Source of the DNA: a virus
Direction: 5' to 3' (one strand)
Virus record (IMG/VR): IMGVR_UViG_3300025469_000025
Coordinates: 1 to 26,874 of that record
DNA: 26,874 nucleotides
Positions 19,482-26,513 of this stretch are shown one piece after another. The position numbers and the translations under genes are program-made. The notes beneath the pieces were generated by a model that made no database searches, was not told the DNA's origin, and was given only the letters and a program-made list of their open reading frames with translations. How positions within the stretch are numbered: the first letter of the stretch is position 1; each line of letters opens with the position of its first letter.

Positions 19482-19999
19482 CCTCCTCATCGCAAGCCGA
19501 GATCTTCGCCTTCATGGACGCAGTTAAAGCGGTCCTGACAACCAACGCGGCGGCAATCACTCCGACCGGAATGTCAACCGTAACCATCTACGAGCGGGAC
19601 GACAAACCGTTTAAAGTCGCTGACGGACTTCTGGAACTTCCGATTCTCTACGTGATCCCTATGGCTGACGGCAAGGATTCCTTCAAGATGCAGCAGGGTT
19701 GTGATTCTGTCCTGCACGAGTTCCAGTTCTCGATTATGGGATATTACGAGGCTGCCGTAGCTGACCTGAACTCCGCTGCCGGTCTGGCACAGCGCCGGAA
19801 CATCCTCAAGGCTCTGTTCAATACGGTTGACCTGTTCAGTGGTACGGGAGCGTTCATTTACTACACGTTCAATACGACCTCAAAAGGAGCGGGGTTCATC
19901 TCGGAAGGCGACGCGGAAATGGGCTACTTCGATGACAAAGGAAATGTGATCGCTGGCGGGATCATCACGATCAAGGTCATGCTGATGACCGCACCCTGA
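19478..19999 (+). CDS. Tail terminator-like protein
   Basis: This gene encodes 173 residues overlapping the previous gene (ATGA). A helical N-terminus (SQAEIFAFMDAVKAVLTTNA) is followed by a mixed alpha/beta body with PILYVIPMADGKDSFKMQQG and HEFQFSIMGYYEAA. Tail terminators of siphoviruses are about 130-180 residues and sit at this place, capping the tube and stopping its growth. The call is based on order and fold-like pattern. Confidence 0.55.
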   Translation: MTSSSQAEIFAFMDAVKAVLTTNAAAITPTGMSTVTIYERDDKPFKVADGLLELPILYVIPMADGKDSFKMQQGCDSVLHEFQFSIMGYYEAAVADLNSAAGLAQRRNILKALFNTVDLFSGTGAFIYYTFNTTSKGAGFISEGDAEMGYFDDKGNVIAGGIITIKVMLMTAP

Positions 20000-20001
20000 A
20001 A

Positions 20002-20041
20002 ACAACTCCACTTTTCTTATAACAAGTTAACTTTATCAACC
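20002..20041 (+). promoter_or_regulatory. Late promoter copy 3 (tail tube)
   Basis: Bases 20002-20036 match 14225-14259 at 29 of 35 positions and contain AACAAGTTAACTTTAT at 20021-20036, as at 7588. It lies in the 82-base gap before the tail tube gene. The transcript should begin about 20061, giving a leader of roughly 20 bases with GAGGTTG upstream of the ATG at 20082. Confidence 0.65.
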
Positions 20042-20081
20042 TCCTTACGCTATTGTATCAGTAATAGAGGTTGAAACCGAT

Positions 20082-20552
20082 ATGACAGCAGCAGCACCGG
20101 GAACATTTTTCTCGAATCAAGGAACTCTGACGGTGGCAGGAACCGGTGGAACACCGGCAGCTACCGCAGTTCTCGCGATTCAGAATGTAACGATCACACC
20201 TAAGCACGACACCGCACTCGCTCGCGGATGGGGATCGAACCTGATTCTCCAGCAGTACCAGTACAACTTCCAAGTGGATGTCGATATTGAGTATATTGAG
20301 TGGGATCCTACGGTTGCGAGCAATCTCCAGATGTATATCCTGAACGCATCGGCTGGCGGCACGTACGCGGACACGAACACCCCCCCGACATTCACCGTGG
20401 TTGTTAAGTGGACGAACTCCGCCAGCGTGATCATGGATGTGACGATCTCCAATGTCGTGTTCAAGCAGTTCGATATTGACGCCAAGTATGGCGATATGCT
20501 CCATGTCAAGCTGACCGGCACCGGATCAACTGTAGTATTCACGAACTCTTGA
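20082..20552 (+). CDS. Probable major tail tube protein
   Basis: This gene encodes 156 residues with GAGGTTG upstream of the ATG. It is beta-rich and starts MTAAAPGTFFSNQGTLTVAG, with LAIQNVTITPKHDTALARGWGSN and EYIEWDPTVASNLQMYIL; the end is TGTGSTVVFTNS. Repeated strands and the Thr/Gly composition are those of tail tube subunits. The order tube, chaperone pair, tape measure supports the call, as does a dedicated promoter, since the tube is needed in many copies. Confidence 0.7.
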   Translation: MTAAAPGTFFSNQGTLTVAGTGGTPAATAVLAIQNVTITPKHDTALARGWGSNLILQQYQYNFQVDVDIEYIEWDPTVASNLQMYILNASAGGTYADTNTPPTFTVVVKWTNSASVIMDVTISNVVFKQFDIDAKYGDMLHVKLTGTGSTVVFTNS

Positions 20553-20561
20553 GGGTGACAC

Positions 20562-21053
20562 ATGCCAGAACTCACCCCTGAACAGGAAGCACATGTCGCA
20601 GAGGCTCACCGGAAGATGGACGAAGCCAAGCGGCAGATCTTCGAGAGTAACGAGGATATTAAGGCACTCCTTACCGAAAGCGAGGAGAAGACTGCCGTTA
20701 TCAAGCTCGGCACAATGGAGGTCAAGATCCTTGCCGCCCCGCCAAAAGCACTCCGCCGGGAACTCATCAAGTACTCGCGGATCTGCGCCAAGATGGACTC
20801 TCTCACGGAAGACGATGTGGATGAGAAGGACAAGATCGAAGGCGAACTCGATAACGTTGAGTCGCATCTATACCCCCTTCTTTCGCAGATGGTTGTCGCA
20901 CCGGCCATCCTCAAGGACCCGGATACATGGGAGTTCCTTGACGAGAAACAGGGTCTTGCCGTCATCGCATACCAGATGATCTTAGAGAAGATCAACGAAC
21001 GGAGCGATGATATAAAAAATTCGCGGAGACGGCAGAGGGGCAAGTCCTCTTAA
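20562..21053 (+). CDS. Tail assembly chaperone, short form
   Basis: Helps the tape measure and tube assemble (lambda gpG-like role). The unshifted product has 163 residues: charged helices at the start (PEQEAHVAEAHRKMDEAKRQ), KAVIKLG-like strand (TAVIKLGTMEVKILAAPPK) and helices later, ending in a basic SRRRQRGKSS tail after the shift site. The ATG has GAGGGTGACAC-like bases upstream. The gene lies directly between tube and tape measure, as tail chaperones do. Confidence 0.75.
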   Translation: MPELTPEQEAHVAEAHRKMDEAKRQIFESNEDIKALLTESEEKTAVIKLGTMEVKILAAPPKALRRELIKYSRICAKMDSLTEDDVDEKDKIEGELDNVESHLYPLLSQMVVAPAILKDPDTWEFLDEKQGLAVIAYQMILEKINERSDDIKNSRRRQRGKSS

Positions 21054-21193
21054 TGTGCTGTGAAGTCGCGGGGAGATTGCCTTCTGAGCTGGGGGAAGTT
21101 GACCCGAACGACTGGCAGTTCATTAACCATGCAATGAACAAGAGGATCAACGACGAGCGGAAATTCTGGATAAAGTTGTTCGGAGGGACGTAA
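20562..21193 (+). CDS. Tail assembly chaperone, -1 frameshift fusion
   Basis: At A_AAA_AAT (21014-21020), in phase with codons ATA AAA AAT, a -1 slip would leave the first 153 residues and continue with 57 more: FAETAEGQVLLMCCEVAGRL ... to a TAA at 21191-21193. The extension is plainly protein-like (LPSELGEVDPNDWQFINHA, then KRINDERKFWIKLFGGT). The full fusion has 210 residues and ends five bases before the tape measure ATG. In phages such as lambda (G and G-T) the ratio of the two forms matters for tail length and assembly. A separate start at the ATG 21053 is possible but would yield only 46 residues. Confidence 0.75.
21014..21020 (+). other. -1 ribosomal frameshift site (A_AAA_AAT)
   Basis: The heptamer fits X_XXY_YYZ in the chaperone frame. 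A weak hairpin AGAGG/CCTCT (21034-21038 and 21046-21050) begins 13 bases further on and could stimulate slipping. Confidence 0.7.
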
Positions 21194-21198
21194 TCACC

Positions 21199-22377
21199 AT
21201 GCCACAGGAAGTAAAGATCCCGATCAAGGTTGACGGGATGGATGAGCTGAACAAACTGGTCTCGACGCTCAAAGCGGTTGCGGCAGCTCGAAGTGCTATC
21301 AAGGAATCATCAAGTTCATCCTCATCATCAGGACGGGGAGCCGATATCCCGCGAGGATGGAAATCCGGGAGGTTGCCCGGGGGGATGTCTCCTAGCGATC
21401 TCTATATGGGTGGACAGACAGGTTCTGTTGCCAAAGGCATTATGCGAGCTCCGTCCGGAGTTGGCGGAGGAGGCGGCGGCATGGCGAACGCTCTTGGGCT
21501 TGGCGCGGTGGCCGGGATGGCAGCCGCAGGGATCATGTTGCTGGTCAAAGTACTCAAAGATGCACTTTCGCAGTCAAAGATCGCTAGTGCCTTTGCAAAC
21601 ACCCTTAACAAACTGCTCGGGTTACTGATCGATGTGATCTTATTGCCGTTCCTTCCTATCCTCATTATTGTAATCCTCGGGCTGACATCGGGGATTCTGG
21701 CACTCCATAACTTGATCTCTGGACTCACTCCCGCGACAGTACCTACAGTTCTCACAACAAAGCCGATCAATGATGTAGGACAAGCCGCAATCGGACCCGT
21801 GGGGTTTGATATTGGAAGATGGATCGGAGAAAACTTCACCGATAAGATCATTCAATCGTTTATTGATGGTTATCAAAAGATTGTAGCTGCGGCACAGTTA
21901 ACGTGGACTCAGTGGGTAAACGCATTTAATCTTACGTGGACTCAGTGGGTAAACGCATTTAATGATGACTGGAATGCCCTTACTGGATGGATCAATACAA
22001 ATGTGGTAGTCCCAATTGAGAAACTCTGGAAAGGGATAGCGGATTGGTTTGATACGAATGTTACAACTCCGATAAAGAACCTCTGGAAAGGAATTGTTGA
22101 TGGTCTGTTCGGATGGTTCACCAACCTCTACAACAACCCCCTGATTAAATGGCTGACTTCGATGATGGGCAGTTCATCGACAACAGCAGCAACACCAAAC
22201 TCCAGCAGCATCAATCAGTACGGCGGGAGTGGCAACGGGAACTATGGTCCGACACAGAGCAACACGTTCAATATCGTAGGCGCGGCATCAGCAGACATGA
22301 ACAATATCATCAACTTCATCCATTCGGCACTGTTCCGGACGGGTTCGCAGTCTCCTGGGCAAGGGAGTAACGGATGA
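21199..22377 (+). CDS. Tail tape measure protein (short)
   Basis: Sets tail length and may enter the cell with the DNA. The 392 residues start MPQEVKIPIKVDGMDELNKL. A serine-rich stretch (about residues 38-44) and a Gly-rich hinge (GVGGGGGGMANALGLGAV, about 88-105) lead to strongly hydrophobic segments around 97-175 (LLIDVILLPFLPILIIVILG), then Trp-rich repeats (TWTQWVNAFN twice, then EKLWKGIADWF and KNLWKGIVDGLF). The first 200 residues resemble small-virus tape measures with membrane helices. At about 1.5 Å of tail per residue the tail would be roughly 60 nm, a short siphovirus tail. Stop overlaps the next start. Confidence 0.7.
   Translation: MPQEVKIPIKVDGMDELNKLVSTLKAVAAARSAIKESSSSSSSSGRGADIPRGWKSGRLPGGMSPSDLYMGGQTGSVAKGIMRAPSGVGGGGGGMANALGLGAVAGMAAAGIMLLVKVLKDALSQSKIASAFANTLNKLLGLLIDVILLPFLPILIIVILGLTSGILALHNLISGLTPATVPTVLTTKPINDVGQAAIGPVGFDIGRWIGENFTDKIIQSFIDGYQKIVAAAQLTWTQWVNAFNLTWTQWVNAFNDDWNALTGWINTNVVVPIEKLWKGIADWFDTNVTTPIKNLWKGIVDGLFGWFTNLYNNPLIKWLTSMMGSSSTTAATPNSSSINQYGGSGNGNYGPTQSNTFNIVGAASADMNNIINFIHSALFRTGSQSPGQGSNG
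21901..21963 (+). repeat. 33-bp period tandem repeat in the tape measure gene
   Basis: Bases 21901-21930 recur exactly at 21934-21963, separated by CTT. The repeat encodes TWTQWVNAFN twice. Such in-frame duplications change tape length by 11 residues and so tail length slightly. Confidence 0.9.
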
Positions 22378-22826
22378 CCGCCGGGATAACACTCTCATAT
22401 AGTGGTGTCAATGGTAGCGTTTCCATTGATTTCAATTCTGCCACCGGAAAGACCGGAGGCACGATGGTCACGTATATGATGAACAATCCGATCACTCCAA
22501 TAGCCCTTCAGAAATCAACTAGCGGCGGGACGGCAAACACGGTCGGGATCAATATCGGGTTCTTACAGGAATCGTTTTATGTCACGTTCACGTTCGGGGA
22601 TGGCCCCGGCTCGTTTAATTTCACTGCATCCGGCACAACAAACTTTGAGAAACTGGTATTTATGTCATACCAGAGAGAGAGCGGATGTACACTCACGATC
22701 AATGGACATGCGTTCACTGGATGGATAACACAAATGAACGTCCCGTGGGTTAGCGGCCAGAACAACCTCGCGATTGGCGGCACGTTCACCTTCGTCTATA
22801 CCCAGACTATCAGTATGGGGAGTTGA
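22374..22826 (+). CDS. Distal tail protein-like structural protein
   Basis: This gene encodes 150 residues, overlapping the tape measure stop. It is all-beta and aromatic (ITLSYSGVNGSVSIDFNSAT ... ESFYVTFTFGDGPGSFNF ... GCTLTINGHAFTGWITQM). It lies between tape measure and hub, where a distal tail protein belongs. A sequence family is not recognised; its length is short for classical distal tail proteins of 250 residues, so it may be a compact form or a tube-tip protein. Confidence 0.55.
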   Translation: MTAGITLSYSGVNGSVSIDFNSATGKTGGTMVTYMMNNPITPIALQKSTSGGTANTVGINIGFLQESFYVTFTFGDGPGSFNFTASGTTNFEKLVFMSYQRESGCTLTINGHAFTGWITQMNVPWVSGQNNLAIGGTFTFVYTQTISMGS

Positions 22827-22832
22827 TCTGTA

Positions 22833-25800
22833 TTGACGCCAACGCTCGCAGTCGGATTCAAAGCCAACCCCGCTTCTATTGTTGTCGGCGGGGAAGTCCG
22901 GTTCTTTCCTTACGTTTACGATCGTACCGGCACTGATCTGCAATGGCCATATCCAATAGTTTCATGGTACTGGCAAATTGGCGGAGCTTTAAATTTTACA
23001 ACTGATTTATCAGGAACAAATCTTCTGATCACAAACGCTTCAACATATTATTCAGTGAATGATCAAGTTACTTTAGTAGGAAATTTACCTACGGGCCTTT
23101 CCTCAACACCTGTATATTTTGTAATTTCTGCTTCTTCATCTGCAATTACAATTTCATTAACATTGGGGGGTTCGGCAGTATCATATACCCCCGGGACAGG
23201 ATCGGGATCTTGGGCGGCATATCAAAGTAGTTCATATCCTAATCCGGTATTTCCATGTAGAGGATTTAACCCGGGTACTTATTATGTCTCATTAAAAATT
23301 ACTGATTCTCAAGGGAATACAGCTAACGCACCCTATAACCCTATACTTACTATAGATTCTGCTTCAAATGTTCCGGTTCCACCGAATGACGGCACGTATC
23401 AGGCAATCAGCGTACTTCTGTACAACGCGACGGAATCCGCGCTGGTGACGCGAGTACCTCCGACCAACACAACGCTCGGTTTCTCGAACTTTTACCTGAT
23501 GTATCCGGATGTCGTCAACAATCTCGATAAGATGGGGACTGCGACGTTCTCCCTGCTGGATGTCGGCACGTCAACTGCAACCGATCAATCGCTGAATAAC
23601 ACCGGCACGTTCGTTATGATCTTTGCCGGCCAGAACCTGATCTTCTCCGGTAAGATCCAGACCAGCAACCAGAGCACACAGAACGGCTTTTCCTCATCGA
23701 ATGCCGTGATCCTGTGGAATGTAACCTGCGAGTCGGATTATGGGAAACTACTGGCCCTGAACGTCCCGCAAGCGGCCCTTGACCCGAACGGCTATGCTTT
23801 GATTGACGCACCTGGTGATATTGCACGGAGGATCCTGCAGCCGGTCGCTGGTCTCTTTGGCGACTGGAGGGGCCAGATCTGCTGTGAAGATGTTCAGATC
23901 AGTTACCAGTTGAACAACGCGAACAACCTCCAGAACGCAGGTGACATCTACGATAAGATGGAGACCTTGCGGGTCCAGAGCACGTATGATCTCCGGACGA
24001 GGATGGACTACCTGCTGTTCGAATACTCGACGTATGCCGCGAACGTCGTAACGATTTCCGGTGCTTCGTTCACAACCTCTGAATTTGTTGGGTGTTGGGC
24101 GATCTTCCCCGTGAGTACGATGACGGGAGAAGTGAAGGCATACGGCCAGATCACAGCGAATACCGGTACTACGATCACGATCGCCACGCTCTACGGTTCA
24201 GCCAACGTGCCGGCCAGCAACAATTATATTATTATTGCGAGATGGCCGGTAGTAGACTTTGCGCCGGACCTGACACAACCGACCCCGATCCAAGCGTTCA
24301 ACGTCAATGCGAATACCGGTCTTTCGGTCTTCGGATACACGGACAATTACAACCAGAAGAAGGTCGTGACGAAAGCCGTGGCGAAAGGTACTGACGTTGA
24401 TGGCGTGAGTATTTCCGTAGGGATCTCCGCGATCCATGCGTATAATGTTGCTACGCAGTTCTTCGAGAACTCGACATACATCACCGTGCCGTCAGAGGGA
24501 TACGTTTACCAGAACACCTATTCAACGATCGCACCGACAGCAGCGACAATCTCACCTGCGATTTCCGCCCCGACGTTCACAACCAATTACACGTTAAACC
24601 AGTTCGCGTTATACACGTCAAACCCAATAACGGCAGGGTTCCAAGTCGGAATGTCGATTCAGGTTTCGACTACCGGAACACTTCCGGGCGGCCTGACTGC
24701 CGGCACGGATTATTATATCTGGAGCGTTACTTCGACGTATATCACACTAAGTACCCTCGGCCCGGGATATGGGAGTAACCCGAACGTGATTATCACTTCA
24801 AACGGCGCACCCAATAATTTCATATTATTTAACGGTCAGGTAAGTGGCCCGGGCGCGAGTATGACTTTTGGCACACCGGTCATATTTTACGGAACGTCTG
24901 CCCCCGGGGGAATCACATTCGGAACGACGTACTATTGGGGAAGTAACAACGCGCAGGCCGGATCAGTGTTCGGGTTTATCTGCACATCTTCGTCATGTTC
25001 GGCAGCGTCACGAGTCGGTATCGGCCCGTCAGCCGGCAGCGGGGTACATATCGTCCGGAGTACTCAGGATGTCGTCAACCTTTACAATGGCGCAGGAGCG
25101 GTCTGGCTATACGGCTGGAACCTTGCCATCCCCTCGGGAACAATCCTATCGCTCGTGACAACCGGAGGATCGCCTATTTCAGTAACGACTACTGGTTTAC
25201 CTACCAATGTCACAATGAACGACGGAACGCAATGCTCGTGTGTTCCCCTGTCAGCAACCATCTTATCTACGCTGAACAGCTTCGCAAACCGGGGATACTG
25301 TCTTTCTCCGTATATTTTCGTCCAGAGTACTTCCGCAGTCTATACCTCCGGTTCCGTCACGCTAAAAGTTGGGGAGGAGCCATTGACGGTTACAGCAGCC
25401 GGTACGAACGCGACATGGGGACCTTACCTGACATGCACGGTTGCCGCACGGTTGCCGTCCACTACGGTTATTGCATACCCGCACGGGATCGGCGCAATGG
25501 TCGCCATGACGGACTATACCGAATCGTCTCCGCAGACCGGTTCCCCTGTGCAAAAGAACGGGCTGCTGATCCAGACACTTACTGCCGGTTCAACCATCAC
25601 CTACGGAAACCTCGATACTTACGCGACGCTGACCCTACTCGGTAAATCGACGTTCTACCCCAAAGCCTCCTGCTGGACAGTGTTCAATCAGGGATACGTG
25701 CCGCAGGTCGGCGCGTATTATGCGGGGGTACAGCAGGTCTCCTTATCGAAACCTCCTCAGGTCGGGGATCGGATCTACGTACAGAAGAACACGAATGGCC

Positions 25801-25940
25801 CGCTGTTTGAATGGCAGGTCGTCGCAGTCGAATGGAATTTTGACCAAGGGCAGATTATCCTAACGCTCGGTGATTTCGAGAAGAACGTATTTAACCTACT
25901 CCAGAATGAGACGCAAGGGTTCAACTGGACCATTACATGA
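22833..25940 (+). CDS. Large tail hub/tip protein with PKD and repeated beta modules
   Basis: Probable tail tip and host-recognition protein of 1035 residues. The start is TTG at 22833 after GGGGAG. Residues 1-170 form a PKD-like domain (start LAVGFKANPASIVVGGEVRF; end GFNPGTYYVSLKITDSQGN) that is interrupted by an AT-rich insert coding a LPTGLSSTPVYFVISASSS module. Residues from about 185 to 500 and the last 80 (VGDRIYVQKNTNGP ... GDFEKNVFNLL) resemble a tail hub ring (gp27/Tal type), with FAGQNLIFSGKIQ as a hub strand. A second insert at about 588-740 holds two more modules (LPGGLTAGTDYYIWSVTST; APGGITFGTTYYWGS). The hub is thus a frame carrying adhesin-like inserts. Confidence 0.65.
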   Translation: MTPTLAVGFKANPASIVVGGEVRFFPYVYDRTGTDLQWPYPIVSWYWQIGGALNFTTDLSGTNLLITNASTYYSVNDQVTLVGNLPTGLSSTPVYFVISASSSAITISLTLGGSAVSYTPGTGSGSWAAYQSSSYPNPVFPCRGFNPGTYYVSLKITDSQGNTANAPYNPILTIDSASNVPVPPNDGTYQAISVLLYNATESALVTRVPPTNTTLGFSNFYLMYPDVVNNLDKMGTATFSLLDVGTSTATDQSLNNTGTFVMIFAGQNLIFSGKIQTSNQSTQNGFSSSNAVILWNVTCESDYGKLLALNVPQAALDPNGYALIDAPGDIARRILQPVAGLFGDWRGQICCEDVQISYQLNNANNLQNAGDIYDKMETLRVQSTYDLRTRMDYLLFEYSTYAANVVTISGASFTTSEFVGCWAIFPVSTMTGEVKAYGQITANTGTTITIATLYGSANVPASNNYIIIARWPVVDFAPDLTQPTPIQAFNVNANTGLSVFGYTDNYNQKKVVTKAVAKGTDVDGVSISVGISAIHAYNVATQFFENSTYITVPSEGYVYQNTYSTIAPTAATISPAISAPTFTTNYTLNQFALYTSNPITAGFQVGMSIQVSTTGTLPGGLTAGTDYYIWSVTSTYITLSTLGPGYGSNPNVIITSNGAPNNFILFNGQVSGPGASMTFGTPVIFYGTSAPGGITFGTTYYWGSNNAQAGSVFGFICTSSSCSAASRVGIGPSAGSGVHIVRSTQDVVNLYNGAGAVWLYGWNLAIPSGTILSLVTTGGSPISVTTTGLPTNVTMNDGTQCSCVPLSATILSTLNSFANRGYCLSPYIFVQSTSAVYTSGSVTLKVGEEPLTVTAAGTNATWGPYLTCTVAARLPSTTVIAYPHGIGAMVAMTDYTESSPQTGSPVQKNGLLIQTLTAGSTITYGNLDTYATLTLLGKSTFYPKASCWTVFNQGYVPQVGAYYAGVQQVSLSKPPQVGDRIYVQKNTNGPLFEWQVVAVEWNFDQGQIILTLGDFEKNVFNLLQNETQGFNWTIT

Positions 25941-26158
25941 ACGAGGTAGAAATGGGTGACTCAGAACTTTATGTTACGGAAGGACAGTGTAAAGAACGAC
26001 GAGATTCCTGTAAGGAACTCCGGGAACATGATTGCAGTAGCCGCGATGCTTGGGTCGGAAAACTCGAAAAGAAGATCGATGCCCTGACTTACATCGCAAT
26101 AACGCAGCTCTGCGCGCTTGTCATTGCTCTTGTTATCTGGAGAACGACAAATCTATAA
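25937..26158 (+). CDS. Small protein with C-terminal membrane helix
   Basis: This gene encodes 73 residues overlapping the hub stop (ATGA); a second start, MGDSELYV, lies five codons on. The first 45 residues are charged helix with three cysteines (QCKERRDSCKELREHDC), then LEKKIDALTYIAITQLCALVIALVIW forms one C-terminal membrane segment. The layout, a soluble charged helix followed by a tail-anchored segment directly after the tail genes, recalls hemolysin XhlA-like lysis-associated proteins. No endolysin lies next to it in the window, so lysis is only a possibility. Confidence 0.55.
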   Translation: MNEVEMGDSELYVTEGQCKERRDSCKELREHDCSSRDAWVGKLEKKIDALTYIAITQLCALVIALVIWRTTNL

Positions 26159-26166
26159 AAAAGGGT

Positions 26167-26334
26167 TTACTTTTCTACCGGCATCGGAACGCCGGCCTCG
26201 TCACAGATCCGCGTGATGATCTCACTGAAACTTTCGTTCTTCTTGCCGTACTGCTCGATTCGGTCATAAGTGATAAGAGCGAGCTGGACCGGCTTGTGGT
26301 TCTCGTGCCAGCGGTCTTTTTTGGTTGAGGTCAT
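26167..26334 (-). CDS. Small 55-residue protein, possible antitoxin-like or DNA-binding
   Basis: Read leftward from ATG at 26334 (MTSTKKDRWHENHKPVQLAL) to TAA at 26169-26167. Its ATG overlaps the stop of the upstream leftward gene (ATGA). The middle (LITYDRIEQYGKKNESFSEI then ITRICDEAG) has the look of short archaeal antitoxin-like proteins in which a strand is followed by a GKKxESFxxxI helix. No toxin is visible nearby. It ends 8 bases from the rightward gene it converges on. Confidence 0.5.
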   Translation of the reverse strand: MTSTKKDRWHENHKPVQLALITYDRIEQYGKKNESFSEIITRICDEAGVPMPVEK

Positions 26335-26513
26335 TTATTCAAACACCCCTTTACCCTATCAAACCACGATTGCTGTGGGGCATCCGCAAAGGTCCGTGCA
26401 TCTTCCCGCACTCTCCTCAGGACCAGCTCATCCTTGATGATGGAGAGGTTACCGGCAATCTGCGTCAAGATCTGGTCGCGCTGTGCCTGCGATAACTCGC
26501 CGGGATCAGGCAT
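26331..26513 (-). CDS. Hypothetical 60-residue protein
   Basis: This gene encodes 60 residues from ATG at 26513 (MPDPGELSQAQRDQILTQIA), overlapping neighbours by ATGA at both ends. It is helical and polar with a Trp near the C-terminus (QQSWFDRVKGCLNK). No family is recognised. It forms one leftward transcript with the genes on both sides. Confidence 0.55.
   Translation of the reverse strand: MPDPGELSQAQRDQILTQIAGNLSIIKDELVLRRVREDARTFADAPQQSWFDRVKGCLNK

Noticed and set aside
21014-21053. Run of six A as a sequencing error joining two chaperone genes
   Set aside because: Both frames are kept around an exact in-phase slippery heptamer at the expected gene position, which fits programmed frameshifting better; an error cannot be fully excluded without reads.
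25937-26158. Holin call
   Set aside because: A single C-terminal membrane helix after the tail genes is suggestive, but no endolysin is adjacent and no holin family is recognised.
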